Shown here: positions 36,441 to 49,400 of the stretch, piece by piece
Layout: the number at the start of each line of letters is the position of its first letter
Position numbering within the stretch: the first letter of the stretch is position 1
Origin: Cheilinus undulatus
Lineage: Eukaryota; Chordata; Actinopteri; Labriformes; Labridae
NCBI RefSeq assembly: GCF_018320785.1
Contig: NC_054869.1
Coordinates: forward strand, 31,722,289 to 31,786,288
Direction of reading: 5' to 3'
DNA length: 64,000 nucleotides
Position numbers and translations under genes: made by a program
The notes under the pieces: generated by a model
Told to the model about the DNA's origin: nothing
The model's input: the letters and a program-made list of their open reading frames with translations, nothing else
The model's database searches: none

Positions 36441-38649
36441 AAAAGCCTACAAATATATCTTTAAGTAAAAAAGACAAGTTTTGTTTCATTATTTGTATCA
36501 TCTTATATTAAAAGAAATTGACGTCAAGGGTGGATATAGATCTGCCCTTATTTTGAAAAAAGTAAAGAATTTCATGTAGATCGAAGATTATGACATGAAC
36601 CCATAAACCCCTTATTGATTCAAAATCAAAGTTAATTTGAAAAACACTTTTTCTACAAAATATTTAATATTAATTGTTCTGAAAAATAATAATGCTGCAC
36701 AAAGTGCATTACATACAAAAAATAAATTTAAAAAATGACAAGGAAAACAGGAGTAAACTGTAATGTAAAGTAAATGTTTGATAACAGAGGATGTAATTAC
36801 TTTTTACTTGTCCACATGGCTACAGGGAGACGCTGACTTGGCTTAACAAAAATGTGTTTAAAAAGGTGTTTAAGTATGCATGTTTTTTTAAAGTACAGAT
36901 TATGGACCTTCATTGCATCATGATTAATGCATCAATGCAGACATTTTCTGAACTTTGATAAGAAAACAGAGGAAATCTAAATTAATATAGATAAATGAAT
37001 CTAAAGTGGATGTGACCTCTGTTCTCTGTAATCTCACCTCAGCCTCAGTATCAACGCTTCTGCTGTAAAAACTGATCGTTTAAGCGAAGCTGCATGAACC
37101 AGAGGACATCTTCTCAGGTCAGACACCTGTTTAAACTTCCCAAAGCTGAGCCTGTTTACTTTGGAGCAGTGAAGGCATCACTGGGGACAGTTTACAGGAC
37201 TGCTGCTGCTGCTGAAGATAAGAAGAAGCTGATTGTGAGATTGAGGACTGATTAACACTCATGACATTTCTTGTCTACTCTTAATGTTTGTCCACTTTTA
37301 GTCACTTGGACGCCTGCATGGTAAATATTGTAGATTTTCATGTACCGATGATTATAAGTTACCTTTACAAACTTTTCAGGATCAAAATCAACAACATGAT
37401 CAGTAAACATTTTATCGTTTAACCTATTATATTTTAAGTTTTGCAGTTCTTACTACTTCATTATTTAATTGTGGATGGAAAATAAATGTCAACTACTGAA
37501 TCTGGTAGATTATAATTTATTTATATTTTCTCAAATTGAAGAGTAAGGTGTTCTTGTTAGGGTTACTGAGAAAACTTTATCAGAGTAGAAACAAAATAGA
37601 ACAGGGACCATTTCCAGACCATCAACACATTTATGATTCTCTAGTGGCAAATGTTTATAATACTTTTACTTGCAGAAGGTTTTTAAATATTGTGGTTTAA
37701 TCATGGTAAATCCAATTATCTTTATTAAACATAAACACATTTACAATCATGTTAAATGTTGCATATTAAATGGTGTTATACAGTTCCATCAGAAATACAT
37801 GCATTATTGCATCTGCTTCTGCACATCTATCTCTCTATCTAAAAAAAAAAATTGTCTTAGAAAATGTAGACGCACGCCATGTTGCTTCCTGACTGGCCCT
37901 GACCCCAGACCGTTAACTGTTGAAATTCCTGCTGACAACGTAAATCAGTTAGGACGCTTGTTGTCCTCAGACTCTTAAACAACAGCACAGATGCTGGAGT
38001 CAGCTTTGCTCAACACCAGCAAACACTTTTACTGCACCAAGTACTGAGCTTTGTTTAAGCTGCTTGTGACACATTTGACCGGCTAATCCACCGCCAAACT
38101 GCGGGAGGGTCGATGCAGGAGGGGAGGGGGAAATCTACCTACACCCACGATGAGTTTCTATGGAGACTGAAGCCAAACCTGCAGGGAGGCCGCAAACCAG
38201 GCACAGTGTCGCGGGAAAGAGGAGGTGAACAGAAAAAAAGGCTAATTATAACTCTGAGTTACCAGATTCTATGCAAGCCAGGCCTATCCTTCATTTACCG
38301 AGGCATTTAGAAGAAAATAGGCCTGCAGATTATAAAAACATCGTACATCCGTTTGGTCGCCTTTAATCGAAAAACCTTCATGAAAACAAAAGATAAATGC
38401 AGAGCTATTCTTTTTTCTTTTGCTTAGTAAGTAACCTGTAGCCTCAGCTAGGGGAGTTTAACTGATATTTTCTTCAAATACGAGGCTCAAATATGTTATG
38501 GAGGAAAATGTAGCTAGGTCTATCCCTTCAAAAAATGATTTTAAAGAACATTAATGACCTATAAAGTAAAACAAACTTCTCGGACGTATCGTTTTTGGTT
38601 TATTTCAGGACAACTTTCTTTTAGTATAGCTGTAAAGCGATAAACTAGC

Positions 38650-38900
38650 CTATTTCAGCCGTGGATTTGGGGTGGCTTCCTGCACAAGCTCGAGCTCGCG
38701 CTGTGAGCGCATATGGAGGTGGCAGGTGGCGAGAACGTGCGCTGCTCTCGCGCCGTTCAACCCACTTAGCGCCACGCAGCTCATCATTTAAGGGGGTGAG
38801 ACCCGCGGAGTTGCGGCCTTTTCCCGCAAAACTGCGTGATTTTTACACAGAGAGACTTAAGTGTAACAAGCGTATAGTCGCTATGGCAAATGTTTATCTC
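38650..38900 (+). promoter_or_regulatory. CpG-rich segment with perfect E2F site
   Basis: A GC-rich island in otherwise AT-rich DNA holding GAGCTCGCGCTGTGAGCGC, GCTCTCGCGCCGTTC and TTTCCCGCAAAA (E2F core TTTCCCGC at 38820-38827). It lies between mcidas and the first recognised cdc20b exon and could be a promoter or enhancer of the cdc20b/miR-449 unit. Multicilin works through E2F4/5, which gives the site a plausible role, but this is inference. Confidence 0.4.
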
Positions 38901-39699
38901 AAATATTAACTTATTTACACTTAGCTTTTGCTTGTGGGCGTATTTGCTGCTTTTTTTCATGATTATTTCTGTTAAAAATGTAAGCCTAATTCAGATTTTT
39001 TTTTTTTTTTACATTTTTTGTTACAAATTCGTTTATGACTAACAGGCCAAAAAGAAATAAAATAGCTTATTGAAGGATTTTTTTTTTCGAAAATTGCACA
39101 AAAATATCATGTTTAAGTCTATGGAAATAATTAACTCAGCAATGACACTATTAAAAAATCCTTTTAGAAGTTAGATTTTCCGCGTATTATTACTGTTGTT
39201 CTTATATAGCCTAGTAATATTGTTATATTATTTATATCAGTTAGCTTTTTAAAAAGAAATTTCTTACAATGTAATAAATTTAAGTTCTTTTTTTTTTTTT
39301 ATCAGAGCAGAAGTCTTTTGTGCTTATTTATTCATTTGTTTTAACATCCCATAGGCGTGCTCTTTGCCGCATCCATCCCCAGTAATAAAATAGTGGCTAA
39401 TATTGATAGTAAGAATTTTAATTTCTTTTCCTCCAGCAAAGCTTAAAACATAAATGTAGGATAGCCTTACTGTGTAAACGTACACTTGCTTAAAGAAATA
39501 AAAGTCTGTCCTTGTCAGGGGTTATTAGCAGATAACATCGTTGCTCTTTTATCTGTGTCCACTTGTCTCCAGTGGAAACCAGGACGCGGAGGGAATCCCT
39601 GGACACGAGCACTCAATTGAAAAAACAAACAAAATAAACTCCACTTGTCAGCACCAATAGCAGAGCAGAGAACGGCCGCTTCCCGCTCCTCTGTCCGCG

Positions 39700-39851
39700 C
39701 GGGGAGACTATTTAGAGACGAGCTCGTGCAGGAGAGCAGACGACAGGTGCACGAGGCATGACAAACCGACTGAGAGGAATAGGGGATGGAAGTTTTATTC
39801 AACTTTTGGAAACTGAAGATGCTTCAATAAAGTAGAAATTCACATGACTGG
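39700..39851 (+). other. candidate non-coding leader exon of cdc20b
   Basis: GC-rich DNA ends in a strong donor (CTGG followed by GTGAGT at 39852). It can be joined to the acceptor before 40459 (TTTTCAAG). The exon carries two upstream start codons. One gives a 25-residue open frame at 39758-39835. The other, at 39844, runs out of frame past the cdc20b start. The joining is a prediction. Confidence 0.35.
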
Positions 39852-40481
39852 GTGAGTAATTCAAATAATAAGACAGAAACAGTAGTTTTATTGTAGGCAT
39901 TAACTTCAATATCACTTATGACCTGTTGTTGCTGTTGGTGCTGCTTCTAGGCAACCACTTCAAACTCTAAACACATGGATGACACTTACTGCAACACTTG
40001 TTTTACTTTTGCATGGTGTTAAAATCAAAACTAGCTACTATTGTTTATTTTAATGAAATAACCCCTAACTTTGTGCATTGAAAATCAAAAGGAAGGACTT
40101 TTTGGTCAAAGAGGGAGCTATTTTTAATGATACTGAGCATTACACAAAAGTCCTGTGAGGAGTTATTAGCTGGTTATGAAACAGACTGAAATTAATGCCA
40201 ACTGTCATCTATTAAAGTGAACAAGACCATCAGCATGAAGACTATTTCATTAAAGTTACGTTTAATGCCTGAAACTGCTGCCTCTGGCTGTCAGACAAGG
40301 AAGCTATTGTTCTTTATACTTTTTAAGCCCAAACATTCTCGATGAATAATATGACTCTTAAAACATAGCAAGATATATTTTTTGTTGGAAACACAAGCCC
40401 ATTTTATTTACCAAATCAGTAAACCGATAGAGCTTTAACTTTGCTTTGTGTTTTCAAGTCAAACAGGAAAGCCTGGAGAAA

Positions 40482-43400
40482 ATGCAGAGAGACATTGTGG
40501 GAAAAAGAAGATACTGCCTCTTTCAGGTAAGAGCAAAAATGAAAGAATTGTGTTTGTAGCATCCTCTCCTGCAGCTCCTGCTCCGGGCTGTGACAGTGTG
40601 GCAGTGTACTGCTGCTGGCTGTGAGCTCTTTGATTGACAGCTCTCAGCTGCACTCCTCACTGCAACTGACCTCAAACATCGTCAACACTAACGTTATTAC
40701 ATACTTCATTCACCTCCAACAGGAAAGGCAAGGGAGATCAGGAGGGGAATGTGTGGGCAATATTACATTTAGCTGATTAACATTCAGCTAAGCTCATGGT
40801 CAAATCAGAACATTTCTTGATTTGTGTCCGGTTGGGAGGCAGTGTAATGTTAGCTGACGTTTCTTTCACCAGCTCACACTGCTCTGCTACCTTAACGGTC
40901 ACATGTGCATATATAGACTTGTTGAATACCCATTCCTCCAGGGCTTTTAGTCATGACAGAATGTTGGTTTGACATTGCCAGTGAGCCAGACTCTATGATT
41001 AACGCATATATTCAGAGAAAAAGTGATGCTGAGAATCTGTGGCTGGCTGGTAGGCAGTGTCTTGTTAGCTGGTTGATAGTGTGCACCAGCTTACCTGATG
41101 CTGCCCTCCAACTGTCCATTTGAATCAACAAAACTTGAAATGATCTACCAGATCAAACAGATTTGCTTTAGAGATCCTCTTTTGTGATCATTTATCACTT
41201 TCCAAACACTAATATTTGGCCTTCAATGTCTTGTTGATTAGTTGGTGACTGTCTAATTGATTTCTGACTTTATAAACAACTAATCCAGCTGAGTGATTTT
41301 TATAGTAAAAATATAATGATTCCAGTTTTATGAAGTATTCAAGGCTTCCTGATTTCTTGGAATTTGTACCTTGTATTGTTCCAGTTGAACCAACAGGTCA
41401 GCTTCTACACCATCATTTATGTCGGCAAAGTTTACATGGACAAGCATTTTTAAAAGTTTACCTATTTTCAACTGAGGGTGCAGTAAATTCTGTGGCAAAA
41501 AAAAGATCTGTCGACGCTGAGGGCATTTTTGAGCACAGACTGCAAAGTGTTGAAAACACTTAACTGCCTTTGTTTGTACTGAAAATGGGTACTAACAATG
41601 CAGAAAAAACTGTGGCAATGGACACCAGCCCCTATACTACAGTGAAACAACTGTGCTGCAACAAAACCACGGAATCAGCAGAACCCAGAAATATCAGCAC
41701 CAAAATCTCATGTCTACTGAGTTTTCCCTTAGTTTAATTAGAATCAACGACTTTTTTCTTACTTAAAAAATCTTACTAAAACAGGATAAATCAAAAGGTC
41801 ATTTTATTCAACAATTCTGTTTGCGTGGCTCAAACCAGTCAAAATAGAACAACATGTTTTGCTGAAATGTAAACAGGGAAAAGATGGTATGTAAGAGAGA
41901 TGATTTCTACCTCAATATTTATAAAACCCAACACTTCAATGGCTAAACAATCCTTCAGCTGCAGCAGTGGTCCTAATCAGGAATGTTCATCTTGATTGTC
42001 ATTGTTTACCACAGGGTGGTCCCCCCACACAGACTCACACACAGGCTATCTAGCTGTGATTGAGTCTTCACCGACCTTTCTTCACTGATCTTTTTATCCT
42101 GCCTGTTTCCTGTAGTGAGAGATCACCTGACCAGATTCACTGTAACAGTGCTCATTGTTCAGTTAGTCCTCTGCTGGAAACACAGATTTATGTGCAATAT
42201 CAACAGATGTAAACTTTCCATCACAGCTCCTGACGCTTCTTCAGGATGATTGCTCGAACCAGCGTCGCCACTTCTTTTCTAATGCTCTCCATGGACTCAT
42301 CCGTTCTCCAGAAACGGACCACTTGACCCTCCGGATTCACCAGAAACTTCCAGAAGTTCCACTTTGGAAGTTTTTGCACAGAATCTGTAACACAAGACAG
42401 CAATATACTCAGAAATTGTCAAACTTGAATACCGACTTTGGTCAGGGTTTAAGAAGTCATTTGCTCATTAGTAAATGAGGGAGATACAGATAAAATATAT
42501 GAAGATATTTTAAGATTTATTTAACTTTTCTGCACAGCTGTTAGAAAGTTAGAGGGGGAAATGGATATGATTTAATTACTATTTAATTTGTAATTAAAGA
42601 AAATCAAGAGACCTTTTCCAGATTATGCAGAACATAAAACATTAATAAAATACAGATGGATGAAAAATCTTCTGACTGTTCATTTTATTGAGCAGAATTC
42701 AAAATAATGTTCAGCTGCTTCATTTTCTCTAAATATGTCATTTAAAACACTATGGGGCAGTAACACCACACAAACCCCAACCAACAGGTCTAAAAAAAAA
42801 ACACACAATGAGTTTAAAGATTAATTCTGTGGGAATGTTTGGGAAATGTCAATGTTTAGGTCATAAAAAGAACTATTAAAACTTCAGTGGTAAAGGCAAA
42901 AATTTAGTTTTCTCATGATTTTCAAAATACAAATTTACAATAATTTGAGCAGTTGTATTAATATTTTGGCTATGCCTTTTTTTTTAAAGACAGGATAGTG
43001 GAGACGAGAACTGACAAAAGAGAGAGTGAGGAATGTCCTGCTGGAAAGAAGCCTCAGGGCTGATGTGAATCTGGACCTCCCACTTTGAGGACAACAGCTT
43101 CTGTACATGGGGCAAGCAGGCATAACCATTAGGTTTTCAGCACCTTGCAAAGGCCTTTTCAACACCACTTTAAATTAAATTTATAGCCAATGTCATAGTA
43201 ATAATGGAACAGGCAGGAAGATAATGCCAAATGTGTGTGGATTTAAACTCTTACAAAGGGACTGGTTAGACTTAATGGTCTTTTAAATAATCATAAATAA
43301 GACAGTTACAAAACATCTGTTTAACACACCTAAATATTTAGTGCGCTCTACTTTGAACGATAATTTGACCCCCAGATACACACATTTAGTACCAGGCTCA

Positions 43401-46400
43401 ATAAAGGTCTGTACTTAATGTCCCTCAACTCCATCAGTGTGATACAGGAGTCATGGGTTTTTTTACCTAATAGAAAAACACATGCATATCAAAGTCACAG
43501 TGCCACGTTGGAGCCAACTGTTGTTTACATAATGCTCAGGCAGATGTTGAAAGTGATGTTTTGCCCACCTGTGAGGAACCTGATAGCAGGATCCGCCTCT
43601 GAGCCCATTATTTTTATCTTACTGAAGAAAGGAAAAGTGACTCCGTAGGTAAACTTAGCGAAAGCCTCGATGTCTCTGCTGGCTCCGAGCTCAGTTTCCC
43701 CGAACTGACCGCAGGGGAAGGCCAGGACGTTGAAGTGAGAGGTGCCCAGCTCCCGGTGGAGCTCCTGCAGGGACCTGTAGTTCGCCTCTGTGTGCTCGCA
43801 GTGACTCGCCACGTTTACAACCAAAGACGCCTGGAAAAGGAGGATAAACAATATCCAGTCTGTTTTAAGAAAAGCTGTAAGAAATACACCTGTAGCTATG
43901 AAAACCCCATTAGATGACACTGGATATTTTGCACAAAGTTAGCACAGATTTTTCCCAGACTTAGCTGACTGGTGATGATGTGGACCTACTTTTCCTCGGT
44001 ACTTCTCCAGAGAAACAGTCTTCCCCTTCGCGTCTTTCACTTCGAAAGCATAAAAATCCTTTGGCTTTCTGGGCTTCGTCAGCTGTGTTTGCAGGAGGAA
44101 TAAACAGCCAACACCGACTGTCATGCTCAGCAGAACAGTCAACTTTTTTGCTTTGGGATTGGACGACTTGTTACGGTAGCCCCCTAAGGCCTCCATCTTG
44201 GAGGAGGAAGATGGAGCCGTGCGGGAGTAGTGGGGGCTTCTTTGGATAACTTTGGGGCGGATCATGAAAAGTGCTGAGTCAAGCTAGCGAGAAAACACCA
44301 GGAACAACGTACCGGCTCATACACAATAAATGCAAATTTGCTAAGAATTCAGTTTATTTATGCCTTATATTTACTCTTTTAAGCCTTTGACCAAGTATCT
44401 TGAAGCTAATTTAACATGAAAATAAAACAAAGTCGCAGTACCAACTTCTGAAATATTTACTATGTGGCCTGTTTACATTAACATTGTATTAGCCGCATTT
44501 TATTTGTCTCCATTGATAAATTACTGTGTAAGAAATTAAAATACGTGCAGTAGAACTTTAATTTGAAAGTTTAAACCGGAAGTCCCCCAACACTTTGTTC
44601 GACACCATTAAGTTATATTTGCTAATTGAATATCTGTTTTCGGAGAATTTGGTCGTTAATACATTTCTCTCTTTTTTTTTTTTTTTTTGGTGTGTTGTTT
44701 TATTGGTATTTTTTGTCTTTCCAGGAACAAAACGACGTCCATTACGTTTCGTACAAGCGGTTCCGGAGGAGGATAACCCAGAAGAGAGGCAGCTGTGAGG
44801 GTCCTGCTGTTAGTACACCATTGACCACTGGGGGGAAGTGTGAGCCCAGCTTTGAGTTTGATACTGTCTGTCAGAGGCTGGAGCTGGACTCTCCTCAGAG
44901 AGACCATGAACAAGATCACAGAGACCTCCAGGGAAACTTTCAAGGTATTTCAACAACACAGCAAAGGATTGTGGAGGGGACATTGTAGCTGGGATTCTGA
45001 TCTTATCCACATACACAATACATCCAAAACTGTGATCTCTTCCAAACTTTGCTCACAAGAGAGCAGACCCAGACTGTTAAGCAGTGGTGGGTTCAGGATG
45101 TTTGAGGGGCAGTGTAATAAAAAGGCCAGCTGCTCTATGCAGTGGGGCACCAGCATACAAAAGTTGTAATGCATTTTTAGTGGAATACTAAGAAACCCTG
45201 GTTAAGATTAAACATTTTCATTATGTGATTAAACCTGCTACGCCACCAAAATTTGCATATATTGTCTAACCATGATAAAATAGTTAAGTAGTTTATGCAA
45301 AGGTCATTTGGGAAGAAAAACCTGCATAGGTCTTTTTAGGGGCTTATTAGCTAAACAAATCATATCATTGCTGGTTTTTCACAGCAATGTGTAATTTTTT
45401 TCCTCTCGTGTGGGTCTTTCGGGCTCAGCTTTTCTTAGGTAATGGTCCCACACCAAAGAAAAATTGTTGGGGACCCCCCTCAATGGGGGCTTTCCACCCA
45501 CTTGTAAAGTACAGCAAAACTGTTATGCTTTAGTACAGCTGGCAGTGCATAGCAAAACTGTTCATCGTACCAAGTTTGATGCTCATATTTAAATTTGATA
45601 TGGGCCGTGTAGAATTTAAATGAGTTATCAACTGATTTCTGAGGAGTTTTAGAAAATTTTGCTGTCTTTGCCTGATAAGCAACTTTTATATTTATAGATT
45701 TTTTTTTACTCAGATACAATACATGTCTGTAAAATACTACATTTAATGCTACAAGCTGCAAGTGCAAGCAGTTAAGATTGATTCAAAAATCAGTCATTTA
45801 TTTTTGTTGTCTGAATGGGGGAATACCCGATTCTCAAACTTTAATGTCCCACTTATATGACACAAAACACTGTCACTGCAAAACGGACTTGTGAATGTTC
45901 TAATGTTGTAATGCCATCTTGTCCCAATCAGAGACAGTGATAAGAGGAGGCGTGGCCCTCTGTGCAGCCGTGTCAACCACAATCACACCACACACCATCA
46001 CTGCACATGGGAGTCCTGCCACAAAAAATGCCCCAGAACAGGTTTGTTCAAGGAAACTTTACTCTTATTACAGCATGGAGTGTTGAGGTGTTTGTCATCA
46101 ACCAAGAAAACAACAAAGGATGTGCAAAAACATGAAACCCATTCTGAAGTTTAATATTATTGAGGGGTGACAGAATATTTGAGAGTATTTTCTTTCTATT
46201 TGGTTCTTTAAATGTTTCTGAAAATCGTCTAATATAGTTAAGCTGTTTTTATAAAAAATCTCAATATTAGGTGTGTCTGGAAAAGGAATATAAGGTTGTA
46301 AAAATGATCAGAATTATGTTTTGCAGGGCTGGGTGTGGAGAACTGCAACTGAAGAACATGAAAACTCTCAACAGGCTGGTAAAGCATTAGTTGTTTTCTT

Positions 46401-49400
46401 TCTACACAACTACCAACAATGCTTCAAGACAAAACTCTGCACTCACTGCAAAAGCTGATTGTCTGAATGATATGTAGAGGAATACCGCATGATGTCATCA
46501 AGGAAATGAAATGAATGTCTGGTACAATCTGTTAAAACTTAATGCACAAGTCATTTTGCAAAGTCACAATTATTGTTATTCCACTTTGATGTGCATATTC
46601 ACTGACAGATCAGTAAAGATGTATTACTTTGTGTAATTTTTCTTGTCATTTTTTTTAATGATAAAACCTTCCATTGAAGCCTCTGATGAGAGCCACTGTG
46701 ACTTGCTGCCGTTTGCTGTTCTGAGGAAATCTTCTGTAAACCTGAAGGGAGAGGATGTGATGAAGATGGCAGCACCGTCACTACTCAATGACTACTGTAA
46801 GAACTGATATTCACATAAAGGAGTCATTTATCTTCGTCAGTACTTTAAGGGTGCAACTAAATTCATAGCAAAACAGCAGTGGCCTGACTTTTACAATAGA
46901 ACCATTCATACTGCCAGGTGAAGGTGGGATAGGTAAGTCACTGTTACGCCACCTCTGGGATGTGTAATGCACAGGGGCAGAATAGTAGGGTGACGTTGTT
47001 CCACCCCTGAGTCACCGTCTGAGGTGATAACAGAGGCATGATGGGGGAAGCTGTGGTGAAACCGTGGACTAAGCAAGATGTGATCGTGTCTAAGGTCAGC
47101 CATATTCTGGATGACCCCCAAGATCTCAGAAACTTGCATGGTCAAACAGGCAAAAAATAAATTAATAAACAATAGTGATAACAATAACAACTGGAGCCCT
47201 GCCTCTCGTGGTATTTCTAACCATTACCACCTGCCCTTGCAGTGTGTGCCATCCACTTGTGCCTGCACCTGCAACAGGTGTGTCAAATCCCACCTGTATC
47301 CTGTTTGGATTCGGACAATCCGTGTTAAATATTTAGAATTACAGACAGTGTATTTAATCAAAGAAAATCTAAAAACTGCCCACACTACCCTTTGCTCTCA
47401 CCTCAGGCTCAGCCCATTTGACTCCACCAGGCTCAGTTTATTCTCTGTAGTCCTTCTCTCCTTTCTTTCTCTTCTCTTCAGACTCTAATCTCCTCGACTG
47501 CAGTAGTAATGGTATGATTGCATTAGCACTGGGCTCTTCTGTTTACCTTTGGAATTCAGAAACTCAGACTCTGTTGGGGCATTTGGAGCAGAATCCACAA
47601 CCAGGACCACTGTACCTTCAGACACAATCAGTCTCGTCTCTGAGCTGGAGCAAAGATGGCAGCTCTCTCTGTATCGGAACCAGGCAAGGGGAGCTACAGG
47701 TAAATACTGTGGGGATTAATGTCAATGAGCAGAAGATGGGAACGGGTTCAGATACGTTGTGGTCAGGGGAGGGGGTATGCGTAGGATGTGTAACAGCTCT
47801 GGCTGAATCAGCAAGCTGACGGGTTGTGGTATCTTCCTCTCTCTCTTTGAGTCTTTAGTTGTGGGATGTTGAACAAAGCCAAAAGATGAGGTGTCTGTCT
47901 TCACACCTGTCTGTGGTCAGAGCTGTTTCCTGGAGGCAGCAGTTAGTCAGCAGGTATGTGCTGTCACACACAATGGAACCAATGCAGATTTGTGGCTTCT
48001 ATAAATCAATCTTTATACATAAGCCTGCTCCTTTTCCTGGCAGCTCCTTGCGCGATCAGTAAAATACTTTTGTCACTCATGCAGCTTGGGACTTCATTTG
48101 CACTTGCCTTTAAAACCTTTTAAACTTTTACCTGAGGTTCAAATCTTAAACCCACTCATTTTATTCTGGATATATGGGGCTTTAACAAGCTTTGTACTAT
48201 TTGCAGAGGTGGAAAAAGTATATGACTATTGCACTCAAGTAAAAGTACAGTACTCTAGTTATAACCAACTCAAGTAAAAGTACTGGTTTATGAATCTACT
48301 TAAGAAAAAGTAAAAAGCATTTTATTTTAATTGAAACACTGAGTACTGAGTTGCTACTGAGGAGTTGTTCAGTAAAATATAATCTTTCCTTATTGGCAAG
48401 AACAAGAAGAAAATAGATCTTCAACCACGTCGGACTCCAACCACCAACTCTTGAAAATCTCCTCTGACAAGAACAGAGTACAGAGTCAACCTTATAACGA
48501 AACATTTCCTACTGATGAAGAATATGCTCTGTCCTGTCCTTTAGATGTACCTTAAGTAACAGATGAGAACTCTAACTCAGTGGATAACTTCACTCATGGT
48601 GTAAATGTGTCTTACATTGAAAACAATAATAATCCACTTGAAACATGAGCAGAAGACCCCCAGCGGGGATCAGTGTGCAACAAACAGCATTCAAATACAA
48701 CTGAACACAGTTATACACATTTACACACTCTGTCCAAGGGGCATGCTGAGAAACTTACACTGTCAACTTTAATACTGAAGGCCATTTCACTCAGAATGGA
48801 GTTCAAATTACACTGTGGGAATTAAAATCAACTCCAAAATGTTTAACTCTTACGATATCAACACCAGGTTTTGGCCATTTTTGTATTTGATGTGGAACCA
48901 TTCTCTCAGACATATGCTCCTGTGTAGTCAACAAAAGTGCAGAAGTACAAGAGTGTTGTACTCAAACAACTTCAGTTACTCTGGTTAGAATCTACATAAG
49001 TAGAAGTGAAAGTACTGGTTTTAAAATGTTCTCAAAAAAGTACAAGTACCCAAAAGAACTACACAATTACAGTAATTTGAGTAAATGTAATTAGTTACTT
49101 TTCACCCCTGACTATTTGCAACTTTTGTTCTCTGGTAGCTCTTTGATGTTGAAGAAGAATAGGTTTAAAACTAAAACATCCCTACATGAATCCAAATCAA
49201 ACTGGATTGAATTGAATCATCAATTTAACTGGGACCATGCCAACTAGAATCGAATCGATTCAGACAATCAGTGGCAATAGCTAACCCTACAACAGAAAGT
49301 AATGAGACCAGATGTAAAAGCTATCAAGTCCCTCACACTGGCAACTGAGGCTAAGGTTAAAAAAAATACAGACATATTTCTGCTTAAATGGAGCCAAAAA

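Larger units (their letters stand above)
34970..39699. other. mcidas-cdc20b intergenic region
   Basis: About 4.7 kb without a supported coding exon. It contains a tRNA-derived SINE, a LINE-tail-like fragment and a GC-richer island with a perfect E2F site, all listed separately. Otherwise the DNA is AT-rich with homopolymer runs. One or more upstream non-coding exons of cdc20b could hide here. Confidence 0.5.

Noticed and set aside
39844-40526. Alternative cdc20b start from an ATG in the leader
   Set aside because: That frame meets a stop in the next exon (44725-44944), while the frame from 40482 continues into the WD repeats.
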